From: Spirochaetaceae bacterium
GTDB taxonomy: Bacteria; Spirochaetota; Spirochaetia; SZUA-6; Bin103
Length of the DNA: 36,590 nt
Direction of reading: 5' to 3'
Assembly (NCBI GenBank): GCA_028821475.1
Contig: JAPPGB010000140.1
Coordinates: 1 to 36,590 of the forward strand
Shown here: piece by piece, positions 24,287-32,206 of the stretch
How the letters are laid out: each line of letters begins with the position of its first letter
Position numbering within the stretch: position 1 is the first letter of the stretch
The notes under the pieces: generated by a model
The model's input: only the letters and a program-made list of their open reading frames with translations
Told to the model about the DNA's origin: nothing
Database searches by the model: none
Program-made: the position numbers and the translations under genes

Positions 24287-25345
24287 GTGAGCATCCGCTT
24301 CGGCGTGGTGGGCCTCGGGATGATCGCCGACTTTCACGCCCGCGCGCTGCACGCGGCCGGCGGCGCCGAACTGGTGGCGTGCGCCTCGCGCCGCGCCACG
24401 CGCGCCGCGCAATTCGGCGCCCGGCACGGGTGCGCGGCCTACGGTGACATGACGGAATTCCTGCGCCACCCCGGCCTGCAGGCGGTGTCGATCTGCTCCC
24501 CGTCGGGCGCCCACCTGGAGCCGGCCCTGGCGGCGATCGACGCCGGCAAGGACCTGATCGTCGAAAAGCCCCTGGAGGTGACGAGGGAGCGTTGCACGCG
24601 GCTCCTGGAGGCCGCCGACCGGCGCGGCGTCACGGTGGCCGGCATCTTCCCGTCGCGCTTCCTGCCGGTGTCGCGCCTCATCAAGGAGGCCGTCGACGCC
24701 GGGCGCCTCGCCCGCCTCGTGCTCGGCAACGCCTATGTCAAGTGGCATCGCACGCAGCAGTACTACGATGACGGCGGCTGGCACGGCACCCGGCGCCTGG
24801 ACGGCGGCGGCGCACTGATGAATCAGTCGATCCATGCCATTGACCTGCTGCAGTGGTTCATGGGACCGGCGGCGCGCGTGATCAGCGCGACGGCCACGCT
24901 CGGCCACCACGGCATCGAAGTGGAAGACACCGGCGCCGCGGTGGTGCAGTTCGCGGGCGGCGCCCTGGGCACCATCGAGGGTTGCACCGCCGCCTGGCCC
25001 GGATTCCCGCAGCGCGTCGAGATATACGGCACCGCCGGCAGCGTCGCATCGGTGCAGGATCGCCTGGAGCACTGGACGTTCGCCGACGAGCATCCGGGCG
25101 ACGCCGCCATTCGCGCCCGCCACGGCCAGGGCGAGGCCAACGCGGGCGGCGCCTCGAACCCGGCCGACATCGGCATCGAGGGTCACCAGGCCCAGTTCGA
25201 GGACTTCGCGCAGGCGCTGCAGCGGGGCCGCGCGCCGGCAGTGGACGGCGCCGAGGCGTGCAAGGCGGTCAATATCATTCTGGCCATCTACGAGAGCGCC
25301 CGCACCGGACAGCCGGTCGACCCGCGCACCGGCGCGGCCGCCTGA
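24287..25345 (+). CDS. Gfo/Idh/MocA family oxidoreductase (second copy)
   Basis: A 352-residue NAD(P)-dependent sugar/cyclitol dehydrogenase. The nucleotide fold is SIRFGVVGLGMIADFHARAL, with the EKP lysine in LIVEKPLEVT. The C-terminal domain has KWHRTQQYYDDGGWHGT, then GGGALMNQSIHAIDLLQWFMG, the usual catalytic Asp/His block. It is not a close copy of the protein at 4748-5770. The start is placed at GTG 24287, directly before the first strand. In-frame upstream codons, including an ATG at 24200, fall inside the dispersed repeat and encode an Arg/Gly-rich stretch unlike the family. A weak GGGGCGGG precedes the GTG. The dioxygenase-HEAT gene follows after a 120-bp spacer on the same strand. 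Confidence 0.88.
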   Translation: MSIRFGVVGLGMIADFHARALHAAGGAELVACASRRATRAAQFGARHGCAAYGDMTEFLRHPGLQAVSICSPSGAHLEPALAAIDAGKDLIVEKPLEVTRERCTRLLEAADRRGVTVAGIFPSRFLPVSRLIKEAVDAGRLARLVLGNAYVKWHRTQQYYDDGGWHGTRRLDGGGALMNQSIHAIDLLQWFMGPAARVISATATLGHHGIEVEDTGAAVVQFAGGALGTIEGCTAAWPGFPQRVEIYGTAGSVASVQDRLEHWTFADEHPGDAAIRARHGQGEANAGGASNPADIGIEGHQAQFEDFAQALQRGRAPAVDGAEACKAVNIILAIYESARTGQPVDPRTGAAA

Positions 25346-25465
25346 GGCGGACGCCGGCGGCACCTCGGGGGGGCGGCGGTCGGTGTGGTCCCCCGCGCAG
25401 CCTGGTGACCGCTGGTGACAGCCAGGGTATTGACCGATGGCGGCGGTCGGGGCAACGTGGACGGC

Positions 25466-27139
25466 ATGGCCGCCACGACAGGTACGAAGCCGATCCCGCT
25501 GACCGCCGAGCAGGTGCACCGGTTCATCGCCGACGGGTTCCTGGTGCTGAAACCGTCGGTGCCGGCAGAACTGCATCGGACCATCTACCGCAAGCTGGCC
25601 GAGGCGATTCCGGGCACCGACAACCCCGGCAACAACGTCCTGCCGCTGGTGCCGGAGATGCGTCACGTGCTGGAGTCGCCCGAGGTGTGCGGCGCCCTGC
25701 TCACCCTGCTCGGTCCCGGCTACCTGGAGCACCCGCACCGCTACTGCCACATCGAGGCGCTGCAGGATCTGGGCGGCATCGACCATGCGGCCAAGCTGGC
25801 CGCCAACAGCCACCAGGACTCCTACACGCCGCTGGGGCGTCCGAGGCATCACCACATCCGCTTCCTGCGCATCATGTACTACCCGCAGGACACGCCGCCC
25901 GAGCTGGGCCCGACGCACGTGATCCCCGGCACCCACCTGAACCGGGGTCTGTCGGACGCCGACAAGGCGCACCAGTTCCCGGTCAGCGGTCCGGCCGGTC
26001 TCGTGAGCCTGACCCACTTCGATGTCGGGCACGCCGCCGGCGTCAACGTGACCGCGCAGCGCCGCTTCATGGTGAAGTTCATTTACATGCGCTCGGCGGC
26101 CCCGATGGCAAACGGCTGGTCCGGTCCGGAGTGGGCCTGGCGCGGTCCGCGGGAGTTGTCCACGGATGACCGCCGGGACTTGGCCTGGTCCCACCTGTGG
26201 GACTGGCTGCGCGGCGCGCCGCACCGCTATGCCAGCTTTGCCGCGGGCGGCGCGGCACCGGCCAACGGCGCGCCACGCGCCGCCGGCTCGGCAGAGGACG
26301 GCCTGCAGCGGCGGCTGGCCGCCGGCCCGGCAGCGGACCGGGTGGCGGCAGCCGAAACGCTGGCGCACGGCGGCGCGGAGGCGGTGGCGGCGATTCCGGC
26401 GCTGATCGCCTGCCTCAACCGGGAGCCCGATTCGGTGCGCATCGCCGCCACCTATGCCCTCGGCGCCATCGGCGCGCCGGCCATACCCGCACTGACCGAT
26501 GCACTGCGCGGTTCCGGGGCCGCCCTTCCCCACCTGCTGCGCGGCGTCGGAGGCGGCAATCACGGCGGTACGTGGCGCGAGCAGGCGCTGGTGATGGACG
26601 ACGCCTCCCACGCGCTGGCAGCCATCGGTACCGACGCGATTCCGGCACTGATAGACCTGCTCGCGGCGCACGACGACGAGTGGTCGCGGGTAAACGCCGC
26701 CTTTGCGCTCGGCGAGATGGATCACGCGGCGGGCGGCGCCGTACCTGCCCTGACACGCGCGCTCGCGGACGATTCGCACTTCGTGGTGCGCACCGCGGCG
26801 GACTCCCTCGGCACCATCGCGGCTGCCGAGGCGGCCGGCCCGCTCGGCAGGTTGCTGCACCAGGAGCGGCCCGGTTGGGACACGCCGCTGGTGCGCGGCT
26901 GGAGCATCCGCGACCAGGTCCGCTTCAACGCCGCCACCTCGTTGGCGCGCCTCGGCAGCCGCGCGGCGGACGCGGAATCGGACCTGATCGCCGCCCTCGA
27001 CGATCCGTGTGGACAGGTGACCACGGTCGTGCTCGCCGCCCTGCGCCGCCTCGGCACGCCGTCCGCCCTCGATGCCGCCTTCAGCATGCTGACCGCCGAG
27101 CGTTGGGATCCGAGCCTGACCGGCACGCACCGCTTCTGA
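25466..27139 (+). CDS. Phytanoyl-CoA dioxygenase (PhyH)-like domain fused to HEAT repeats
   Basis: A 557-residue two-domain protein. Residues about 10-260 form a PhyH-type Fe(II)/2-oxoglutarate dioxygenase: the start LTAEQVHRFIADGFLVL, the metal pair His116-x-Asp118 (NSHQDSY), GPTHVIPGTHLNR, the probable distal His189 (FDVGHAAGVN) and Arg200 for 2-oxoglutarate. Residues about 275-550 are HEAT/PBS-lyase-like repeats (AIPALIACLNREPDSVRIAA, AIPALIDLLAAHDDEWSRVN and others), which normally bind proteins. It should hydroxylate an unknown substrate, perhaps presented by a partner held by the repeats. The ATG at 25466 is preferred over a GTG at 25415 because the family starts just after it; no strong ribosome binding site separates the choices. 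Confidence 0.85.
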   Translation: MAATTGTKPIPLTAEQVHRFIADGFLVLKPSVPAELHRTIYRKLAEAIPGTDNPGNNVLPLVPEMRHVLESPEVCGALLTLLGPGYLEHPHRYCHIEALQDLGGIDHAAKLAANSHQDSYTPLGRPRHHHIRFLRIMYYPQDTPPELGPTHVIPGTHLNRGLSDADKAHQFPVSGPAGLVSLTHFDVGHAAGVNVTAQRRFMVKFIYMRSAAPMANGWSGPEWAWRGPRELSTDDRRDLAWSHLWDWLRGAPHRYASFAAGGAAPANGAPRAAGSAEDGLQRRLAAGPAADRVAAAETLAHGGAEAVAAIPALIACLNREPDSVRIAATYALGAIGAPAIPALTDALRGSGAALPHLLRGVGGGNHGGTWREQALVMDDASHALAAIGTDAIPALIDLLAAHDDEWSRVNAAFALGEMDHAAGGAVPALTRALADDSHFVVRTAADSLGTIAAAEAAGPLGRLLHQERPGWDTPLVRGWSIRDQVRFNAATSLARLGSRAADAESDLIAALDDPCGQVTTVVLAALRRLGTPSALDAAFSMLTAERWDPSLTGTHRF

Positions 27140-27183
27140 CCCGGCATATTACGACCGCTCGGTACGCCTCGCCGTAATCCGTT

Positions 27184-27351
27184 CACATGTTATCCACATT
27201 CCGACCAAACGGTGTTTTTGACAGTCCGTCTTATTGCAGTCGTGTCGAACGCTGCTCGCGCGGCGCCCGACGACGAAAACTGCACGACCGGCCGTCGGCG
27301 GACGCGCCGTTGGCAGCCGACGTTTCCCGCTTCATCCACATGTTATCCACA
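27184..27351 (+). promoter_or_regulatory. DnaA-box-like cluster in a 320-bp intergenic region
   Basis: The consensus DnaA box TTATCCACA occurs twice on the plus strand, at 27190-27198 and 27343-27351. Each lies inside an identical 15-mer, CACATGTTATCCACA (27184-27198 and 27337-27351). A third, one-mismatch box TCATCCACA (27332-27340) stands 11 bp before the last. The gap from 27140 to 27459 holds no gene; between the boxes is an AT-richer patch (GTGTTTTTGACA at 27212-27223). It could be DnaA-controlled regulation, a DnaA titration site or, less likely, a replication origin. Confidence 0.6.
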
Positions 27352-27459
27352 AACGGCGAGCGGTTTCTTCCGAGTCGAACCATAAACTTCCGCCGGCCGG
27401 GTAGAAACAATGGCCCGCCGCCCAGTATGTTTCTCGTGTCCACTGGGAGGGGGACAGTC

Positions 27460-28119
27460 ATGCAGGAGACAAGGAGCACTCGCTCCCTCGTTTCCCGTCT
27501 TCTTGTCGCGGCGTGCATGCTCACGGTCGCGACGGCGGGATTGGCGCAAACCCAGGCCGTTGCGGCGGAAGGCCCGTCCGCAATCGGCGTCTTCGGGCTG
27601 AACCTGTTCGGACCGCTGGTTGGTATCTACAGCGGGTCGCTGGAAGTCGCGCTCGACGAGGACTGGAGCTTGTTCGTGGTGCCCACCTACTTCAATGCCA
27701 AGGGCAGTCTGCTTGGCGCATTGTTCGAAATCGCGGGTGTCGAGCCGGAGGATTACGAGCTTTGGTCCATTTCCGGCGCCCTGGGAGCGAACTACTTCCT
27801 GACCGACCGGGCGCCGGTCGGCCTGTTCGTCGGCGGATCGGTGGAGCCCGGCTACCTGTACGCGACCTTCAAGGACAGTGCGCTTGAAGACGAAGACGCG
27901 GAGAATCTGGAGGTGAACACCTTCAAGATCGGCGGCGGAGTGCACGTCGGCTACCGCGTGCTGCTGGGGCCGGTCGCGATCACCCCGCGCGCAGGCCTTG
28001 CCTATCACTACCTGAACACCGACGCCGACGGCATCTCCGGCGATCTCGAGCGAACCGCGAGCGCCGCCTTCTCCGGTTTCTCCTTCGGCTGGGGACTGGA
28101 CCTGGGCATCGCGTTCTAA
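27460..28119 (+). CDS. Outer-membrane beta-barrel protein with signal peptide (second)
   Basis: 219 residues. The signal peptide is long: a basic start MQETRSTRSLVSRLL, the hydrophobic run VAACMLTVATAGLA, and likely cleavage around AQTQAVAA (residues 30-36). Strands follow (NLFGPLVGIYSGSLEVAL, WSLFVVPTYF, GVHVGYRVLLGPVAITPRAGLAYHYL), and the protein ends LDLGIAF, a Phe-terminal barrel signal. An 8- to 10-stranded barrel is likely; the function is unknown. The ATG at 27460 has a very strong GGGAGGGGG ribosome binding site (27445-27453) 6 nt upstream, so earlier in-frame starts are rejected. The long leader contains the DnaA-box-like sites. It is not obviously related to the barrel at 22308. 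Confidence 0.85.
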   Translation: MQETRSTRSLVSRLLVAACMLTVATAGLAQTQAVAAEGPSAIGVFGLNLFGPLVGIYSGSLEVALDEDWSLFVVPTYFNAKGSLLGALFEIAGVEPEDYELWSISGALGANYFLTDRAPVGLFVGGSVEPGYLYATFKDSALEDEDAENLEVNTFKIGGGVHVGYRVLLGPVAITPRAGLAYHYLNTDADGISGDLERTASAAFSGFSFGWGLDLGIAF

Positions 28120-28187
28120 CAGCGCATGGCGCCGCGTAGCACGCGCGTCGCCGCGCTTGACGGCAGCGGCCGCGCGTTGCGGGGCGG

Positions 28188-28223
28188 TTGCGATGACCGG
28201 CGGCCGCGCCTACACTCGCGGCC
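28188..28223 (+). promoter_or_regulatory. Promoter with operator-like inverted repeat, upstream of the GH32-like gene
   Basis: TTGCGA (28188-28193), a 17-nt spacer and TACACT (28211-28216) precede the ATG at 28231 by 14 nt. A perfect 7-bp inverted repeat, GGCCGCG (28202-28208) and CGCGGCC (28217-28223), brackets the -10 box, as expected for a repressor site. Confidence 0.5.
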
Positions 28224-28230
28224 AATCGCT

Positions 28231-29712
28231 ATGACAACCAACAAGGGTTTCGACGACAGTACCGTGACCGACGAGCTGGCACTCAACTTCCACCTGATGC
28301 ACCCGGGCGAGGACAGCGCCCCGGGCGACCCCAACGTCGCCTATTGCCTGGACGGGGTCTATCACCTGCACTACATCCTGCGCCACCCCTGGAAGGGTGG
28401 CACGGCACGGCTGCGCGACGGCGACAGGTCATACAGTTTCATCCACGTGACCAGCCCGGACATGCTGCATTGGACCTGGCAAACCACCAAGCTGCAACCG
28501 AGCTTTGCCGGTCACGGCATCTTCAGCGGCACCGGTTTCATCACCAAGGAGGGCAAGCCGGCGGCGATCTACCCGGGGCTGTCCGATCCGGGCCGCAGCT
28601 ACGTCACGGTGGCGGACGATAACCAGCTCAGCGGCTGGAGCAAGCCCTACCCGGTGCTGCCCACCGGCGTGCCGGAGGGCAAACGGGTGGTCCTGGCCGG
28701 CGACCCCGACCTGTTCCAGGTCGGCGACACCTACTACGCGTACTCCGCCGGCGACAACCTGGAGCTGGTCAAGTCCACCGACCTGGTCAACTGGCGCTAC
28801 GTCGGACCGCTGCTGCAGCGCTACCCGCCCGACGTCGCCATCGGCGAGGACACCTCCTGCGCCAACCTGTTCCCGTTCGGCGACGGGTGGATGCTGCTGT
28901 GCATCAGCCACCAGATCGGCTGCCGCTACTACCTGGGCGACTGGGACGCCGCGGCGGAGCAATTCGTGCCGCGCGTACACGGGCGCATGAACTGGCGGCG
29001 CCCCGGCCAGTCGCTCACCGAACCGGTGTACCGCGACTTCTTCGCGCCCGAGAGCGTGCTTACCCCGGACGGGCGGCGCGTGATGTGGGCGTGGCTGTGC
29101 ACCGCCGACCCGACGATCGACCTGAAGACCGTGCAGTCGCTGCCGCGCGAACTGAGCCTGCATGACGACGGCACGCTGCGCATCGAACCTCTGCGCGAGT
29201 TGGAGTCGCTGCGTCACGACCCGGAGACACGGCGCGACATCGTGGTCGACGGCACCACCACCATCGCTTCGCTCGACGGCGACGCGTTCGAGGTGCGGGT
29301 CACGGTGGATCGGGCCGAGGCGGAGCGGCGCCGCTTCGGCGTGCTGCTGTTCGCCGACGACGACCACGAAGGGTTGCCGGTGCTCGTTCGGCCCGAGTCC
29401 GGCACCATCTGTGCCGGCGATACCGAGGCGCCGTTCGCCGTCGCCGACCTGCCGACGGGCGAACACCTGGAACTGCGCATCTTCGTCGACAAGTACCTGG
29501 TGGAAGTGTTCGTCAACGGCCGCCAGGCGTTGCTGACGGTATTCACGGCGTATCGCGACGGCGGCAGCGAGCTGCGCGGCTACCTGTTCGGACGCCGGCC
29601 GTTCACGCCGCCGCTGACGCTGCGCACGGTAGAGACCTGGAGGCTCAAAGCCACCAACCAGGGCTTCTTCGACGCGCGCGCGAGCCGCATTTGGGAGCCC
29701 GACACCGAGTAG
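28231..29712 (+). CDS. GH32-like glycosidase (fructan/sucrose hydrolase family) with altered acid motif
   Basis: 493 residues: a five-bladed GH32 propeller followed by a C-terminal beta-sandwich. The nucleophile region is PGDPNVAYCLDG, with Asp33 as the DPN aspartate, and LAGDPDLF (157-162) stands for the RDP motif with Gly instead of Arg. At the WECP position the sequence reads EDTSCANLFPF, with Ser209 at the expected acid/base Glu and Glu206-Asp207 three residues earlier. The sandwich ends with LRIFVDKYLVEVFVNGRQ, typical of the family. There is no signal peptide, so it is probably cytosolic. The ATG at 28231 lies 14 nt after a -10 TACACT with no Shine-Dalgarno sequence. Hydrolysis of fructosides is known for the family; the altered motifs make the substrate uncertain. 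Confidence 0.8.
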   Translation: MTTNKGFDDSTVTDELALNFHLMHPGEDSAPGDPNVAYCLDGVYHLHYILRHPWKGGTARLRDGDRSYSFIHVTSPDMLHWTWQTTKLQPSFAGHGIFSGTGFITKEGKPAAIYPGLSDPGRSYVTVADDNQLSGWSKPYPVLPTGVPEGKRVVLAGDPDLFQVGDTYYAYSAGDNLELVKSTDLVNWRYVGPLLQRYPPDVAIGEDTSCANLFPFGDGWMLLCISHQIGCRYYLGDWDAAAEQFVPRVHGRMNWRRPGQSLTEPVYRDFFAPESVLTPDGRRVMWAWLCTADPTIDLKTVQSLPRELSLHDDGTLRIEPLRELESLRHDPETRRDIVVDGTTTIASLDGDAFEVRVTVDRAEAERRRFGVLLFADDDHEGLPVLVRPESGTICAGDTEAPFAVADLPTGEHLELRIFVDKYLVEVFVNGRQALLTVFTAYRDGGSELRGYLFGRRPFTPPLTLRTVETWRLKATNQGFFDARASRIWEPDTE

Positions 29713-29736
29713 TCGGAGCCGGCCGGAACCACTCCG

Positions 29737-30435
29737 TCACACGCCCAGCCAGGCATGGGCTACGGCGGGGGTGGCGGCCAGTTCGTCCGCGGTGCCGTGC
29801 CAGCGGACGCGCCCCTTGCCGAGCACGTAGATCCGTTCAGCCAACGACAGGGCGAACCGGTAGTTCTGCTCGACCAGCAGCATGGTCATGCCGCCCTGCT
29901 TGAGCGTATGCAGCGCGGCCGCAATGCGCGCGACGATCACCGGTGCCAGGCCCTCGGTGGGTTCGTCGAGGATCAGCAGGCGCGGCTCCTGCCGCAACGC
30001 CCGCGCGATCGCCAGCATCTGCTGCTCGCCGCCGCTCAGCTCGTTGCCGCGGTGGCGGCGCCGTTCGGCGAGAGCGGGGAAGGTTGCGTACAGCTTCTCG
30101 GCCGGAAACCGACCTTCGCCGCCGCCGCGCGGGCGGCTCACGGCCAAGTGCTCGTCCACGGTCAGCGATGCGAAGATGCCGCGCTCTTCCGGCACGTAGG
30201 CGATGCCGCGGCGCGCGATCCGGTGCAGCGGCAGGCGGTGGATCGCCTCGCCGGCGAAGCGAATCGTACCACGCGCGACGGGCACCACGCCCATGATCGA
30301 CTTCAACGTGGTCGACTTGCCGGCGCCGTTGCGGCCGAGCAGCGCCACCACGCTGCCGCGCGGCACTTCGAGACTGACCCCTTGCAGGGTGTGGCTCGCA
30401 CCGTAGTAGGCGTCGATTTCCTCTACCCGGAGCAT
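29737..30435 (-). CDS. livF: Branched-chain amino acid-type ABC transporter ATPase LivF
   Basis: A 232-residue ABC ATPase, normal for LivF (about 235). Walker A is GRNGAGKST, the signature is LSGGEQQ, and Walker B is LLILDEPTEGL followed by the H-loop-like stretch with EQNYRFAL. GIAYVPEERGIFASLTVDEHL is characteristic of LivF. It powers import together with LivG through the LivH/LivM pore. It is the last gene of the minus-strand livKHMGF set, 7 nt after the LivG stop. The start is the ATG at 30435. The substrate may be branched-chain amino acids, amides or urea-like compounds; the family alone does not decide. Confidence 0.93.
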   Translation of the reverse strand: MLRVEEIDAYYGASHTLQGVSLEVPRGSVVALLGRNGAGKSTTLKSIMGVVPVARGTIRFAGEAIHRLPLHRIARRGIAYVPEERGIFASLTVDEHLAVSRPRGGGEGRFPAEKLYATFPALAERRRHRGNELSGGEQQMLAIARALRQEPRLLILDEPTEGLAPVIVARIAAALHTLKQGGMTMLLVEQNYRFALSLAERIYVLGKGRVRWHGTADELAATPAVAHAWLGV

Positions 30436-30442
30436 GGCGACC

Positions 30443-31195
30443 TCATGCGCCGGCGGCGCCGAGGTAGCGACGCCGCACCTCGGGGGAGCGGCGTACCTCC
30501 GCCGGCGTGCCTTCGATCAGTATGCGCCCGTAGTCGAGCACGGTGATGCGGTCGGCCAGACCGAACACCACGTCCATGTCGTGCTCTATCACCACCAGCG
30601 CCAACTCGGACGGCAGGCCGGCAAGCAGATCGACCATGGCGGCGGTCTCCCGCGGGCTCATGCCGGCGGTGGGTTCATCGAGCAGCAGAACCAGCGGCTC
30701 CTGCAACAGCGCCAGGCCGATTTCAAGCTGGCGCTGGGTGCCGTAGCCGAGAGAGCTCACCCGCTCGCCGAGGCGGTCCGCCAGGCCGAGCCGCGCGGCG
30801 TGCTCGCCGGCCTCCTCGCGCAGCGCCGGGTAGCCTGCCGCGCGGCGCCAGAATACGTGGCCGATGCGCCGCTTCAACGCGCACGCGAGCGCCAGGTTGT
30901 CTACCACGGCAAGGTCCGAGAACAGGTTGTTGCGCTGGAAGCTGCGCGCCAGCCCGGCGCGTGCCCGGCGGTCGGGCGGGGTGCCGCTCAGGTCGCGACC
31001 GCCCACGTACACGCGGCCCGCGTCGGCCTTCACGTCACCGGTGATCAGGTTGAACAGCGTCGTCTTGCCGGCACCGTTGGGTCCGATCAGGCCGTGGCGG
31101 CGGCCGGCGGGGAGATGCATCGACACGCCGTCGGTCACTCGCAGCGATCCGAACGACTTGTACAGACCCTCGGCCCGCAACACGTCCGCGCTCAT
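30443..31195 (-). CDS. livG: Branched-chain amino acid-type ABC transporter ATPase LivG
   Basis: A 250-residue ABC ATPase. Walker A is GPNGAGKTT, the Q-loop is FQRNN, the signature is the LivG-type SSLGYGTQRQLEIG, and Walker B is LVLLLDEPTAGMSP followed by IEHDMDVVF with the switch His. This length and the LivG-type long insert (SGTPPDRRARAGLARSFQ) distinguish it from LivF. The ATG at 31195 overlaps the LivM stop by 4 nt (31192-31195), so they are coupled. An apparent longer frame upstream is antisense noise in another gene's region. It acts as the second ATPase subunit under the membrane. Confidence 0.93.
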   Translation of the reverse strand: MSADVLRAEGLYKSFGSLRVTDGVSMHLPAGRRHGLIGPNGAGKTTLFNLITGDVKADAGRVYVGGRDLSGTPPDRRARAGLARSFQRNNLFSDLAVVDNLALACALKRRIGHVFWRRAAGYPALREEAGEHAARLGLADRLGERVSSLGYGTQRQLEIGLALLQEPLVLLLDEPTAGMSPRETAAMVDLLAGLPSELALVVIEHDMDVVFGLADRITVLDYGRILIEGTPAEVRRSPEVRRRYLGAAGA

Positions 31196-32193
31196 CGCGG
31201 CGTGCGCCGGCGCGCGCACAGCGCGTCGATCAGCCACACCAGCCGGCCGTACAGCCCGTCGCGGGCCGCGAGCACGACCGCGATGAACAACAGTCCCATG
31301 ACCAGTTGCCAGTGCGAGGCGAATTCCGGCGGCAGGGCCAGGCCGCTCCAGAACGAGCCCGTGCCGAACAGGTCGCGCAGCAGCACGAACAGCGCGGCGC
31401 CGGCGGCGGCGCCGGCCAGCGACCCGCTGCCGCCGAGAATGACAATGATCAGCGCCTCGCCTGAGAAGGTCCAGAACGCCAGGTCGGGCGAGATGAATCC
31501 GGTGTGCTGGGCGGTCAGCCCGCCCGCCACTCCCGCCACCGCGCCGGCCGCCGCGAACGCGGCCAGCTTGTAGCGCCGCACCGGGCAGCCGAGCGAGGCG
31601 AGCCGGCCTTCGTTCTGGTGGATTGCGGCGAGCATCATGCCGAACGGCGAGCGGGTGAGCCGCAGCAGGAGCAGGTAGACCAGCGCCGCGCACAGCAGCG
31701 CGAGTGCCGCGAAGGTGCCGGAATCTCCGGCGTCGAGACCCAACGGGGCCAGGTCGAACCGCGGCGTGCCGGCGAGCCCGTTGTCGCCGCCGAACAGTTT
31801 CGCGCGGAACAACAGGGCGTGGAACATCTGGCCGACGGCGAGCGTGATCATGATGAAGAACACGCCGGAAAGGCGGATCACGAATACGCCGACGGCAGCG
31901 GCCAGCAGCGCGGCAACCGCCATCGACAGCACCAGGGCGGCGGCCGGCGGCCAGCCCAGGAACAGCGTCGCGGCCGCGGTCGAATATGCCCCCACGGCGA
32001 GAAATCCCGCGTGACCGAGCGACACCATGCCGGTGGTGCCGACCAGGATCTGCAGGCTCATGGTGAAGATGGCCAGGATGGCGACCTCGGCCAGCAACTC
32101 CATGGTGAAGAAGTCGGCGCGCCACCACACCACGGCCGCGGCCGCGGCGAGCAGCGCGGCCGCGGGGAGCTGCAATCGATCGCGGCTCTGCAT
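31192..32193 (-). CDS. livM: Branched-chain amino acid-type ABC permease LivM
   Basis: A 333-residue integral membrane permease, the usual LivM length, with about 8-10 hydrophobic segments. The LivM signature is visible in ILVGTTGMVSLGHAGFLAVGAYS, and GEALIIVILGGSGSLAGAAAGAALF gives the cytoplasmic coupling-loop region. It forms the transport pore with LivH. The start is the ATG at 32193, 13 nt after the LivH stop; the end overlaps LivG. The N-terminal Ala-rich helix (LPAAALLAAAAAVVWW) is a membrane segment, not a cleaved signal. Confidence 0.92.
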   Translation of the reverse strand: MQSRDRLQLPAAALLAAAAAVVWWRADFFTMELLAEVAILAIFTMSLQILVGTTGMVSLGHAGFLAVGAYSTAAATLFLGWPPAAALVLSMAVAALLAAAVGVFVIRLSGVFFIMITLAVGQMFHALLFRAKLFGGDNGLAGTPRFDLAPLGLDAGDSGTFAALALLCAALVYLLLLRLTRSPFGMMLAAIHQNEGRLASLGCPVRRYKLAAFAAAGAVAGVAGGLTAQHTGFISPDLAFWTFSGEALIIVILGGSGSLAGAAAGAALFVLLRDLFGTGSFWSGLALPPEFASHWQLVMGLLFIAVVLAARDGLYGRLVWLIDALCARRRTPR

Positions 32194-32206
32194 GACCCCG
32201 CCGCCG

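Noticed and set aside
24188-27130. A 980-residue minus-strand open frame
   Set aside because: It is antisense to the Gfo/Idh and PhyH-HEAT genes, shows no domain and has the His/Gln/Arg-rich look of a shadow frame.
27140-27459. Chromosomal replication origin
   Set aside because: DnaA boxes are present, but there is no dnaA, dnaN, rpmH or gyrB nearby, no long AT-rich unwinding region, and gene directions do not diverge from the site. Kept only as a DnaA-box finding.
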